Source: Pedobacter sp. L105
GTDB lineage: Bacteria > Bacteroidota > Bacteroidia > Sphingobacteriales > Sphingobacteriaceae
Reading direction: 5' to 3'
Assembly (NCBI RefSeq): GCF_009765875.1
Contig: NZ_LMUP01000004.1
Coordinates: 1,279,080-1,343,079 of the forward strand
Length of the DNA: 64,000 bases
Part shown: positions 37,079-45,676 of the stretch, in pieces
Layout: each line of letters starts with the position of its first letter
Position numbering within the stretch: the first letter of the stretch is position 1
Translations under genes and position numbers: made by a program
The notes under the pieces: model-generated
The model's database searches: none
Seen by the model: only the letters and a program-made list of their open reading frames with translations
Told to the model about the DNA's origin: nothing

Positions 37079-40000
37079 ATGTATAGGGAATTTAAACAAT
37101 TAGAACTACCTAAAATAGGTAAAGAGATACTAGAGTTTTGGAAAGCGGAAAACATCTTTGAAAAAAGCATTTCTACCCGGTCAAAATCTAACCCTTTTAC
37201 TTTTTATGAAGGCCCGCCTTCAGCTAACGGCATGCCTGGTATTCACCACGTTATGGCCCGTGCGATAAAAGATATTTTCTGTCGTTATAAAACCCTTAAA
37301 GGTTTCCAGGTAAAACGTAAAGGAGGATGGGATACCCATGGGTTACCTATCGAATTAGCGGTAGAAAAAAAATTAGGCATTACCAAAATTGACATCGGCA
37401 CCAGGATCACCGTTGAAGAATATAACGCGGCCTGCCGTGAAGAAGTAATGCGTTATACCGATATCTGGAACGATCTGACAGAAAAAATGGGTTATTGGGT
37501 AGATCTGGAGAAACCTTATATCACCTACGAAAACGAATATATAGAGTCTCTTTGGTGGATCTTAAAGACCTTCTACGATAAAGGTCTTTTGTATAAAGGA
37601 TATACCATACAGCCTTATTCTCCTGCCGCAGGAACAGGGTTAAGCTCTCATGAGCTAAACCAGCCGGGCACCTATAAGATGCTGAAAGATACTTCTATCA
37701 CTGCACAGTTTTTCCTTAAAAAGGATCAGCAGCATGCTTTAATGCCGGTATTGTTTGAAAACGATACCGAGGATACCGCTATTATCGCCTGGACCACTAC
37801 TCCATGGACATTGCCTTCAAACAGTGCCCTGGCTGTTGGTGAAAAAATAGCCTATGTAAAAGTTAAAACTTTCAACCCTTATACTTTCCTTCCTGTAAAT
37901 GTAGTGCTGGCGAAAGACCTGGTGGGTAAACATTTTAAAAAAGATGCAGAGAACCTTTCTTTTGAAGATTTTAAGGAAACCGATAAGTTAATCCCCTGGA
38001 CAATCACCGCTGAGTTTACAGGTAAAGACCTGGTAGGCCTTCGTTATCACCAGCTAATGGATTACGTTACAACTCCTGAACTACAGGAAAAAGCATTCCG
38101 CGTGATTCCTGCGGATTATGTAACAACAGAAGACGGAACAGGTATCGTACATATTGCCGGTGCTTTTGGAGCAGACGATTTCCGGGTTGCCAAAGAAAAT
38201 GGCGTGCCCTCTGTCATGCTTAAAGATGAGCAGGGAAATGAAGTTCCACTGGTAAACAAACAAGGTAAATTTGTAGATGAAGTAACAGACTTTGCCGGCC
38301 GTTATGTAAAAGAAGAATACTACAGTGATGAAGAGCGTAAAGCGGCAGATTTCAAATCAACCGATGTATTGCTCGCCATCAAACTGAAGGAAGACAACAA
38401 AGCATTCGACGTTAAGAAATACGAACACAGTTATCCGCATTGCTGGAGAACTGATAAACCAATCTTATACTACCCTCTGGACAGCTGGTTTATCAAAACC
38501 ACTGCGGTAAAAGAAAAGATGGTAGCCTTGAACAAAACCATCAACTGGAAACCTGAAGCTACAGGAACCGGCCGTTTTGGAAACTGGCTGGAAAACCTGG
38601 TGGACTGGAATTTATCCCGTTCAAGGTATTGGGGAACGCCGCTACCTATCTGGAGAACAGAAGATGGCACGGAAGAGAAATGTATCGGCTCTATCGCAGA
38701 ACTGAATGCAGAGATCAAAAAATCTGTTGAAACAGGTTTTATGGATGCCGCTTTTGAACTGAAAGATATGCACCGCCCTTTTGTGGATGATGTGATCTTA
38801 GTTTCTTCTAACGGAGAAAAGATGACACGTGAACTTGACCTGATCGACGTTTGGTTTGACAGTGGTGCCATGCCTTATGCACAATGGCATTTCCCTTTTG
38901 AAAATAAAGAAGAATTTGAAAACGCTTATCCGGCAGATTTTATCGCTGAGGGAGTAGATCAAACTCGCGGATGGTTCTTTACCCTGCATGCCATTGCGGT
39001 AATGCTGAGTGAGACCAGCGATGAGATCAAAGCGATCAATGAGCGTATCGGCAATAAAGGTATCGCTTATAAAAATGTCGTATCCAATGGTTTGGTGCTG
39101 GATAAAAATGGCAACAAGATGTCTAAACGTTTAGGCAATGGCGTTGACCCATTCCATACAATTGACACTTATAGCGCTGATGCAACCAGATGGTACATGA
39201 TCAGTAATGCTTCTCCGTGGGATAACCTTAAATTTAATACCGAAGGCCTTGATGAAGTAAGACGCAAGTTCTTTGGAACACTGTATAATACCTATGCGTT
39301 TTTTGCTTTATATGCCAACATTGATAAATTTGAGATCGATGAAAACAATGAAACACCTGTTCAGGACCGCAGTGAATTAGACCGCTGGATCTTATCCCTG
39401 TTGCAAACTCTGATCAATGAGGTTGACGAAAGTTACAATACCTACGAGCCGACTAAAGCAGCAAGGGCTATACAATCGTTCGTAGATGAACACTTGAGTA
39501 ACTGGTATATCCGCTTGTCCCGCCGCCGTTTCTGGAAAGGTGAAATGACTGCCGATAAAAAAGCGGCTTATGAAACACTGTATACCTGTTTGATGAGTGT
39601 GTCTCAGTTAATGTCGCCTATTGCACCATTTTTTGCAGACTGGCTGTACCTTAATTTGACAGTGAACAAACCGGCAAAGGCAGAACAATCGGTGCATTTG
39701 AGCTTATGGACCGAGGGTGATGTATCCTTAATTGATACTGAACTGAACGAACGTATGCACCTGGCACAGGACATCTCTTCGATGGTATTATCGCTGAGGA
39801 AGAAATCCAGCATCAATGTGCGCCAGCCATTGGCAAAAATCCTGATCCCGGTACTCGATAAGGCCTTTGAAAGCAGAATAGAGCTGGTTAAAGAAATTAT
39901 TTTGTCGGAAACAAACATTAAAAATATTGAGTATATTACGGACACTGCAGGCTTTATCAAGAAAAAGATAAAACCTAATTTTAAGGCCCTCGGACCAAAG

Positions 40001-40474
40001 GTTGGAAAGGACATGAAACTGGTTGCAGAAAGCATCAGCAGCATGGATCAGGAGGCTTTAAGCAGGTTTGAAGCGGAAGGAACCTACCAGGTACCGGGTA
40101 CTGCTTATGAGGTCTCATTGGAAGATGTAGAGATCATTGCAGAAGACATCCCCGGATGGCAGGTAACCAACCTGGGCAACCTGACGGTGGCGCTGGACGT
40201 AACGATCACAGCAGAACTGAAAGAAGAAGGTTTGTCGAGGGAATTGATTAACAGAATTCAGAACTTAAGAAAGGAACTGAATTTTGAAGTGACTGACCGC
40301 ATTACGGTGAGTTTACAAAATGATAATTTGATCAGCGCAGCTGTAGCCCGGAATAAAGCCTACATTTGCGCAGAAATTTTAGCCGACGAGATTAATCTGG
40401 TGGCTGATTTAGAGAATGGAAACAAGATCGTGATCGATGAAGTTGAACTACAGATTTTGATTGCAAAACAATAA
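37079..40474 (+). CDS. ileS: Isoleucyl-tRNA synthetase, type with GIHH signature
   Basis: Charges tRNA-Ile with isoleucine. At 1131 aa it is the long form usual in Bacteroidota. The class I HIGH motif in the segment PPSANGMPGIHHVMAR reads G-I-H-H (residues 54-57), with the first and third positions swapped from H-I-G-H. The second signature is intact, KMSKRLGN near residue 680. The editing domain (about 190-400) contains the AWTTTPWTLPSN motif. ATG 37079 is preferred to a TTG one codon earlier. The DksA-like gene follows after 6 bp and lspA overlaps that, a conserved Bacteroidota operon. Confidence 0.97.
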   Translation: MYREFKQLELPKIGKEILEFWKAENIFEKSISTRSKSNPFTFYEGPPSANGMPGIHHVMARAIKDIFCRYKTLKGFQVKRKGGWDTHGLPIELAVEKKLGITKIDIGTRITVEEYNAACREEVMRYTDIWNDLTEKMGYWVDLEKPYITYENEYIESLWWILKTFYDKGLLYKGYTIQPYSPAAGTGLSSHELNQPGTYKMLKDTSITAQFFLKKDQQHALMPVLFENDTEDTAIIAWTTTPWTLPSNSALAVGEKIAYVKVKTFNPYTFLPVNVVLAKDLVGKHFKKDAENLSFEDFKETDKLIPWTITAEFTGKDLVGLRYHQLMDYVTTPELQEKAFRVIPADYVTTEDGTGIVHIAGAFGADDFRVAKENGVPSVMLKDEQGNEVPLVNKQGKFVDEVTDFAGRYVKEEYYSDEERKAADFKSTDVLLAIKLKEDNKAFDVKKYEHSYPHCWRTDKPILYYPLDSWFIKTTAVKEKMVALNKTINWKPEATGTGRFGNWLENLVDWNLSRSRYWGTPLPIWRTEDGTEEKCIGSIAELNAEIKKSVETGFMDAAFELKDMHRPFVDDVILVSSNGEKMTRELDLIDVWFDSGAMPYAQWHFPFENKEEFENAYPADFIAEGVDQTRGWFFTLHAIAVMLSETSDEIKAINERIGNKGIAYKNVVSNGLVLDKNGNKMSKRLGNGVDPFHTIDTYSADATRWYMISNASPWDNLKFNTEGLDEVRRKFFGTLYNTYAFFALYANIDKFEIDENNETPVQDRSELDRWILSLLQTLINEVDESYNTYEPTKAARAIQSFVDEHLSNWYIRLSRRRFWKGEMTADKKAAYETLYTCLMSVSQLMSPIAPFFADWLYLNLTVNKPAKAEQSVHLSLWTEGDVSLIDTELNERMHLAQDISSMVLSLRKKSSINVRQPLAKILIPVLDKAFESRIELVKEIILSETNIKNIEYITDTAGFIKKKIKPNFKALGPKVGKDMKLVAESISSMDQEALSRFEAEGTYQVPGTAYEVSLEDVEIIAEDIPGWQVTNLGNLTVALDVTITAELKEEGLSRELINRIQNLRKELNFEVTDRITVSLQNDNLISAAVARNKAYICAEILADEINLVADLENGNKIVIDEVELQILIAKQ

Positions 40475-40480
40475 TTAATT

Positions 40481-40864
40481 ATGGAAAACCCTATAAAAAC
40501 ACGTTACTCAGACAATGAGCTTCAGGAATTCAAAGACCTGATCCAGGACAAACTTCGTATGGCAAGGGAAGAGTTTCTTTCTTTAACAAATTCATTAAGC
40601 AGTCCTAATTCCAATGGAACTGAAGATACTTCGGGCACTTATAAAACGCTTGAAGACGGATCGGCTACCATGGAGAAAGAACAATTAAACCAACTGGCAG
40701 CACGTCAGAAAAAATTTATTGACAACTTAGAAGCTGCGCTGGTACGCATTGAAAATAAAACGTATGGTATTTGCCGTGAAACAGGTAAACTGATCCAAAA
40801 AGAACGTCTGCGTGCAGTACCGCATGCTACGTTAAGCATGGAAGCTAAATTGAAGCAGGCATAA
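40481..40864 (+). CDS. TraR/DksA-family protein with degenerate zinc finger
   Basis: A 127-aa protein with a long coiled-coil N-terminal part (about 10-90) and a DksA-type C-terminal domain, YGICRETGKLIQKERLRAVP. The four cysteines that normally bind zinc are reduced to one: the pattern reads C-x-x-T at residues about 99-102 and S-x-x-A near the end. This form is common between ileS and lspA in Bacteroidota. DksA proteins bind RNA polymerase through its secondary channel and modulate stringent control; whether this one does so is unknown. Its stop shares a base with the lspA start. Confidence 0.88.
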   Translation: MENPIKTRYSDNELQEFKDLIQDKLRMAREEFLSLTNSLSSPNSNGTEDTSGTYKTLEDGSATMEKEQLNQLAARQKKFIDNLEAALVRIENKTYGICRETGKLIQKERLRAVPHATLSMEAKLKQA

Positions 40865-41466
40865 TGAAAGGCTATACTAAACCTTTACTGGTGATTTTCC
40901 TGGTGCTGCTTGCCGATCAGGCTTTGAAGACCTGGATTAAAGCAAACATGTATATCGGCCAGGAATTCAAAATCATTGGTAATTGGTTCATTATACATTT
41001 TACAGAAAACAATGGTATGGCCTTCGGAATGGAGTTTGGCGGTGAATTTGGAAAGCTGGCTTTATCGCTATTCAGAATTGCCGCGGTAGCCGGTATCGGC
41101 TACGGATTACATTACCTGATTAAACATAAGTACCACAGGGGGCTAATCCTCAATGTAGCATTGATCTTTGCCGGGGCATTGGGTAATATTATTGACTCTG
41201 TGATCTACGGCAAAATATATCATTATGAAGGATTGTTTCACGGAAGGGTAGTAGACATGTTTTACTTCCCTATCATGGAAGGCATATTTCCCAAATGGGT
41301 TCCGATATGGGGCGGAGAAGATTATATTTTCTTCAGACCGGTATTTAACGTTGCGGATGCTGCTATATCCGTAGGCGTGATCGCTATCCTGATCTTTCAG
41401 AAAAGCTATTTCAAAGAAGAAGTAGTAGAAGAGATCGGACCCAATAACGAAGTAATAGAAGATTAA
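40864..41466 (+). CDS. lspA: Lipoprotein signal peptidase (signal peptidase II)
   Basis: Aspartyl protease of the inner membrane that cuts the signal peptide before the lipobox cysteine of prolipoproteins. Four hydrophobic helices are visible, and the catalytic aspartates are Asp111 in GNIIDSVIYG and Asp165 in FNVADAAISVG, with the family motif RVVDMFYFP between them. The 200-aa length includes a somewhat longer periplasmic insert (YHYEGLFHG) and an acidic C-terminal tail, both usual in Bacteroidota. The start overlaps the stop of the DksA-like gene by one base (TAATG). The window encodes several lipoproteins that depend on it. Confidence 0.95.
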   Translation: MKGYTKPLLVIFLVLLADQALKTWIKANMYIGQEFKIIGNWFIIHFTENNGMAFGMEFGGEFGKLALSLFRIAAVAGIGYGLHYLIKHKYHRGLILNVALIFAGALGNIIDSVIYGKIYHYEGLFHGRVVDMFYFPIMEGIFPKWVPIWGGEDYIFFRPVFNVADAAISVGVIAILIFQKSYFKEEVVEEIGPNNEVIED

Positions 41467-41489
41467 AATTAATACTCAAAAAGATTAGG

Positions 41490-41518
41490 GCGCCTGCAAA
41501 TCTGCAGGCGCTTTTTTT
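41490..41518 (+). terminator. Terminator of the ileS-lspA operon
   Basis: A perfect 9-bp stem GCGCCTGCA/TGCAGGCGC with a short loop is followed directly by a run of seven T, 24 bp after the lspA stop. Confidence 0.92.
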
Positions 41519-41605
41519 ATGTCAGTTAAATTCTCTTTACCTTCCCGTATGGAAACGGTATGATTTTTACATCTATTCTGTAATTACACACAAATAAAAA
41601 CAATT

Positions 41606-42310
41606 ATGAAACATCTATTAACTCTTGCCTTTGTTGCCTTTTTCAGCATTGGCGTGATGGCACAACAAGCAGACCTGCGTAAAAAAATAACCGTTAGCGG
41701 AACTGCAGAAGCAGAAGTAACCCCTGATATTATCTATATCAGCATTTCACTGAAAGAATATCTTAAAGATGGCAACAGTAAGAAAAAAGTAGAGATCCGT
41801 GAGTTGGAGAACCAATTGTATAGCGCAATACAAGATGCAGGCATTCCTAAAGAAGACCTGACGATCAGTAATTTATCCGGCTATAATACCGCAGCAGAAA
41901 AAAAGAAAAATCCTGATTTCCTGGCCAGCAAACAATACCGCTTAAAAGTGAATGATCTCAACAAATGGAATGCAATTGAGGAAGCTATCGACGCTAAGGG
42001 AATAGCTTATACCAACATCGACAGCTATGACTATTCAAAAATTGAAAGCTTAAAAAAAGAACTGAAAATTAAGGCGTTGCTGGCCGCTAAAGCAAAAGCT
42101 ACTTATTTAGTTGAAGCCCTGGGAGGTCAACTGGGTAGTGTAATTGATATACAGGAACAAAATAACGAATCTTTTCCTCAGCCTATGTACCGTACCAATA
42201 TGCTGATGGCAAAAACTGCAGGCATTGCAATAAGTGCTCCATCCCCTGAGATAGACTTCAAAAAAATCAAACTGAGCTACGTAATGAACACAGTGTTTGA
42301 AATCAAATAA
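41606..42310 (+). CDS. SIMPL-domain (DUF541) exported protein
   Basis: A signal peptide (1-19, ending VMAQ) is followed by a SIMPL/YggE-like domain from about residue 27 (KITVSGTAEAEVTPDIIYISI) to the end, including the AKAKATYLVEALGG segment near 155-170. The family is periplasmic or surface-linked and has been tied to oxidative stress and cell integrity in other bacteria, but its molecular role is unclear. The gene stands alone between two terminators. Length 234 aa is normal. Confidence 0.9.
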   Translation: MKHLLTLAFVAFFSIGVMAQQADLRKKITVSGTAEAEVTPDIIYISISLKEYLKDGNSKKKVEIRELENQLYSAIQDAGIPKEDLTISNLSGYNTAAEKKKNPDFLASKQYRLKVNDLNKWNAIEEAIDAKGIAYTNIDSYDYSKIESLKKELKIKALLAAKAKATYLVEALGGQLGSVIDIQEQNNESFPQPMYRTNMLMAKTAGIAISAPSPEIDFKKIKLSYVMNTVFEIK

Positions 42311-42416
42311 CGACCACTAGAATAGACGATTTTTTAGATTTTGTATGTTTATTAAAGCGATTAAAAAACATTAAGTCTGATAATCGCCGAAAAATCAATT
42401 GTAAAACAGGAATTAT

Positions 42417-42446
42417 AAACCTACCAATAGTTTTGGTAGGTTTTTT
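42417..42446 (+). terminator. Terminator after the SIMPL gene
   Basis: A perfect 10-bp stem AAACCTACCA/TGGTAGGTTT with a 7-nt loop is followed by more T. It lies 106 bp after the SIMPL stop. Its loop by chance contains TAGTTTTG, so it could overlap the promoter of the next gene. Confidence 0.8.
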
Positions 42447-42495
42447 GTTATTTACACTCAAATTACACATCATTAAAAATCAAATCAAAAGCGCT

Positions 42496-42804
42496 ATGAA
42501 AAAATTAATCTACTCCTTCGCCTTAATCTTTATGTTAGGTCTTAGTGTCAATACAGTTTCTGCTGCTACGACTAAAGAAAAAGTTGAAATGACTGCTGAG
42601 CAAAAAGCTGAACTTCAAAAAATCACTAACCGTGTTGAAGAAATCAGAGCAATGGACAAATCTCATTTATCAAGAACTGAGAAAAGAGAATTGCGTAAAG
42701 AATTGAAAGAAATGAAACAACATGCCCGTGCAATGGGTGGTGGTATCTATCTTTCTGTTGGTGCAATCATCATCATTATCCTATTACTGATCCTGATTTT
42801 ATAA
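42496..42804 (+). CDS. Small exported protein with coiled coil and C-terminal membrane helix (102 aa)
   Basis: The start at 42496 gives a clean signal peptide (MKKLIYSFALIFMLG, cleavage after VSAA). An earlier in-frame start at 42433 lies inside the preceding terminator and is rejected. Residues 25-75 are charged and helical (many Lys, Glu and Arg), and a glycine-rich turn (AMGGGIYLSVG) leads to a C-terminal hydrophobic segment of isoleucines and leucines. Similar small proteins are frequent in Sphingobacteriaceae; function unknown. It ends before a strong bidirectional terminator. Confidence 0.75.
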   Translation: MKKLIYSFALIFMLGLSVNTVSAATTKEKVEMTAEQKAELQKITNRVEEIRAMDKSHLSRTEKRELRKELKEMKQHARAMGGGIYLSVGAIIIIILLLILIL

Positions 42805-42823
42805 TCAGCAGATCATTCCAAAT

Positions 42824-42860
42824 AAAAAAAGCTTCTCCTTAAACTGGAGAAGCTTTTTTT
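42824..42860. terminator. Bidirectional terminator between the small exported protein and serS
   Basis: A perfect 15-bp stem, AAAAAAAGCTTCTCC with GGAGAAGCTTTTTTT, closed by a 7-nt loop, lies between the two convergent genes. Confidence 0.93.
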
Positions 42861-42881
42861 GTATCTGATCAGGTTAATGGA

Positions 42882-44153
42882 TTAATCAATCCTGTCAAAT
42901 CCTGTATAAGGGATTAATACTTCAGGAATCCGAATGCCATCAGCACTCTGGTAGTTCTCCAGAATAGCCGCCACGATACGTGGTAAAGCTAAAGCGCTTC
43001 CGTTTAAGGTATGCGCCAACTGTGTTTTTCCTGTTGCACCTTTATATCTTAATTTCAAACGGTTTGTCTGGTAAGCTTCGAAATTAGATACTGAAGATAC
43101 TTCCAGCCAGCGTTGCTGTGCAGCACTCCATACTTCCATATCATACGTCATGGCGGAAGTAAAGCCCATATCGCCACCGCATAAACGCAATACGCGGTAA
43201 TGTAAGCCAAGGTCCTGCAATAATGATTGTACATAAGTACTCATATCTTCCAGCACGGCATAAGATGTATCCGGATGTACCACCTGTACCAATTCTACTT
43301 TATCAAACTGGTGCAAACGGTTTAACCCGCGCACATGCGCACCATATGAACCTGCCTCACGACGGAAACATGGTGTATAAGCCGTATTTTTGATGGGTAA
43401 TTCCTCTTCCTTCAGGATCACATCGCGGTAAAGATTGGTCACCGGTACCTCAGCTGTTGGGATCAGGTACAGGTTATCTACTGTAGAATGGTACATCTGC
43501 CCTTCTTTATCCGGCAGCTGACCTGTCCCGAAACCTGAAGCTTCGTTCACCATTAGCGGCACCTGCATTTCCCGGTATCCGGCAGCAGTAGCACGGTCCA
43601 GGAAGAAGTTAATCAGCGCGCGCTGTAAACGTGCGCCCTTACCTTTATAAACAGGGAATCCGGCACCGGTAATTTTAGTTCCCAGTTCAAAATCTATAAT
43701 ATCATATTTAGCAGTTAGTTCCCAGTGCGGTTTTGCATCTGCATGCAATTCTGCAGGACTGCCATGCAAATAAGTCACTTCGTTTTCTTCAGGAGTAATC
43801 CCTGCAGGCACCAGCTCTCCCGGTAAATTTGGTAATTGTACCAATGCCTGATGTAAGTGTAATTCTACTACAGCCAGCTGATCAGATAAGGTTTTCATCT
43901 GTTCTTTGTTAGTGGCAGTTTGTGTTTTAGCCGCTTCAGCTTCTTCTTTTTTACCATTGCGCATCAATTCGCCCACGAGTTTGGCGTTGGCATTGGCAAT
44001 AGCCGATAGATTATCCAGCGAAGTTTGAGTCTGTCTGCGTTCTTCATCAAATTTGATAATTTCATCCACCAGTTCAGGCTGTTTAAAATTACGGACACTT
44101 AAGCGTTCTAAAACTTTCTCTCTATTTTCACGGATATAGTTAACTTGCAGCAT
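42882..44153 (-). CDS. serS: Seryl-tRNA synthetase
   Basis: Charges tRNA-Ser (and tRNA-Sec where present) with serine. An N-terminal coiled-coil arm for tRNA binding (about 30-100) precedes the class II catalytic domain, with motif 2 in the stretch TPCFRREAGSYGAHVRGLNR (near 258-277) and motif 3 in THTLNGSALALPRIVAAILE-like sequence near residue 390 (here AHTLNGSALALPRIVA). Length 423 aa is standard. It diverges from rsmI across 44 bp; the minus strand carries TATATTTG at 44170-44177 as its -7 element. Confidence 0.97.
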   Translation of the reverse strand: MLQVNYIRENREKVLERLSVRNFKQPELVDEIIKFDEERRQTQTSLDNLSAIANANAKLVGELMRNGKKEEAEAAKTQTATNKEQMKTLSDQLAVVELHLHQALVQLPNLPGELVPAGITPEENEVTYLHGSPAELHADAKPHWELTAKYDIIDFELGTKITGAGFPVYKGKGARLQRALINFFLDRATAAGYREMQVPLMVNEASGFGTGQLPDKEGQMYHSTVDNLYLIPTAEVPVTNLYRDVILKEEELPIKNTAYTPCFRREAGSYGAHVRGLNRLHQFDKVELVQVVHPDTSYAVLEDMSTYVQSLLQDLGLHYRVLRLCGGDMGFTSAMTYDMEVWSAAQQRWLEVSSVSNFEAYQTNRLKLRYKGATGKTQLAHTLNGSALALPRIVAAILENYQSADGIRIPEVLIPYTGFDRID

Positions 44154-44169
44154 TATTTAATTTTTTTAA

Positions 44170-44177
44170 CAAATATA
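44170..44177 (-). promoter_or_regulatory. -7 element of serS
   Basis: The minus strand reads TATATTTG, an exact TAnnTTTG match 16 bp before the serS start, which implies a leader of roughly ten bases. Confidence 0.4.
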
Positions 44178-44197
44178 ACAAGAGTTTGGAGAATAAT

Positions 44198-44908
44198 ATG
44201 GGCGGTAAACTATTTCTGGTTCCTACACCTATCGGAAACCTGGAGGACATGACCTTCAGGGCAGTTCGTATACTGAAAGAAGCCGATGTGATCCTGGCTG
44301 AAGATACCCGCACAAGTGCCCCTTTATTAAAGCATTTCGGCATAGAGAAAAAAGCCTATTCGCATCACCAGCACAATGAGCATCAGGCTACTTCAGAGAT
44401 TGTTAAGTTCCTGAAGGAAGGGAAAAATGTAGCCCTGATTTCTGATGCAGGGACGCCTGCGATCTCAGACCCAGGCTTTTTCCTGGTTAGGGAAGTGTTG
44501 AAACATGACCTGCCTGTAGAATGCCTTCCCGGCGCTACAGCCTTTGTACCGGCACTCGTTAATTCTGGTCTGCCTACGGACGCTTTTGTATTTGAAGGCT
44601 TTTTACCCGTAAAAAAAGGACGGCAAACCCGTCTGAAAAAGCTGGCCGATGAAGAAAGAACGATTGTACTCTACGAAAGCCCGCACCGTTTATTGAAGAC
44701 CTTAGAGGAATTTGCCCAGTTTTTTGGCGAAGAAAGGCAGGCGTCAGTAAGTCGTGAACTGACCAAACTCTATGAGGAAACCGTAAGAGGTACTTTAACA
44801 GAAATAAAATCACATTTTGAAAACAATATATTAAAGGGCGAATTCGTAATTTGTGTTGCCGGTAAAGAGGAAACCAAAAAGGAAAAACGCACTTACGAGA
44901 AGGATTAG
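44198..44908 (+). CDS. rsmI: 16S rRNA (cytidine1402-2'-O)-methyltransferase
   Basis: SAM-dependent methyltransferase of the tetrapyrrole-methylase fold that modifies C1402 in the ribosomal P site. The family start GKLFLVPTPIGNLEDMTFRA lies at residues 3-22, with the LAEDTRTSAPLLKHFG segment and ISDAGTPAISDPGFFLVREV in two motifs further on. Length 236 aa is slightly short of E. coli RsmI. ATG 44198, preceded by GGAG at a good distance, is preferred to the TTG at 44186. It diverges from serS. Confidence 0.95.
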   Translation: MGGKLFLVPTPIGNLEDMTFRAVRILKEADVILAEDTRTSAPLLKHFGIEKKAYSHHQHNEHQATSEIVKFLKEGKNVALISDAGTPAISDPGFFLVREVLKHDLPVECLPGATAFVPALVNSGLPTDAFVFEGFLPVKKGRQTRLKKLADEERTIVLYESPHRLLKTLEEFAQFFGEERQASVSRELTKLYEETVRGTLTEIKSHFENNILKGEFVICVAGKEETKKEKRTYEKD

Positions 44909-45003
44909 CTTTCATCTGTAAGCAGTTGATCTTCAACTCTGCTGAAACTTGCAAAGTTGCCCTATTACCCGGTAAAGGTTTTGATTACATTAATTATAAA
45001 AGG

Positions 45004-45660
45004 ATGATATTGATAGATAGATTTTTAAGCGATGAGCAGGATCCTAAAGCTGTAGAAAAAGTTTTGGGTAAACTAAATGATATGCTAACCACCAATGAGG
45101 AGCTGATTTATCTGGCTGTACAAAAAAAACCTGCCGTTAATCTCCTCCCTGATTGTATTGCGGTGAGCAACAAACGCATTTTTTATTGTGAGCCTGCCAA
45201 CTTTGGCATCACGATGAATTTTAAAGACATTTCCTGGAAAAGCATCAAGGAGATCTCCTTTAAGGAAGAACTGTTTGGTTCTAAGTTTATCTGCGTACCG
45301 CAGCACGGTGAAAATATTATTACTGAATATATTCCAAAGGTACAAGCGCGCAAATTATACCAGGCAGCCTACGAGCAGCTGGAAGGGTACAAAGAGCAAC
45401 TGAGACAAGATGAGCTGGAAGATAAAAGGGCGCAGCAACAGCCTGTAGCTACAGCTACCATCGAAATCCCGGTTGAGGAAATCAAAGCTGAAGAAATTCC
45501 TGCCGCACCAGTTTACATCCCTCCTGCCCCGGCACCCCTTGAAGAACAGGAAGATGAAACCACGCTTAAATTAAGAAAGCTAAAAACGCTCTACGATAAA
45601 CAGCTGATTACCCAGGACGAGTACGAGGCAAAAAAAGCCGATATATTAGATAGTTTCTAG
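45004..45660 (+). CDS. Bacterial PH-domain protein with C-terminal SHOCT domain
   Basis: From MILIDRFLSDEQ (start 45004, preferred to a TTG at 44926), residues 40-140 resemble a bacterial pleckstrin-homology domain (CIAVSNKRIFYCEPANFG and FKDISWKSIKEISFKE). A proline- and glutamate-rich linker follows (about 150-180), and the last 35 residues are a SHOCT helix pair (LRKLKTLYDKQLITQDEYEAK). SHOCT domains often mediate oligomerisation or membrane association. Function unknown. The gene lies between rsmI and lnt with only 16 bp to lnt, so it may share that transcript. Confidence 0.8.
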   Translation: MILIDRFLSDEQDPKAVEKVLGKLNDMLTTNEELIYLAVQKKPAVNLLPDCIAVSNKRIFYCEPANFGITMNFKDISWKSIKEISFKEELFGSKFICVPQHGENIITEYIPKVQARKLYQAAYEQLEGYKEQLRQDELEDKRAQQQPVATATIEIPVEEIKAEEIPAAPVYIPPAPAPLEEQEDETTLKLRKLKTLYDKQLITQDEYEAKKADILDSF

Positions 45661-45676
45661 TTCCACAACCCCTTAG

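Noticed and set aside
42428..42435. TAGTTTTG promoter match
   Set aside because: It falls in the loop of a terminator hairpin, so the match is probably chance, although use by the next gene cannot be ruled out.
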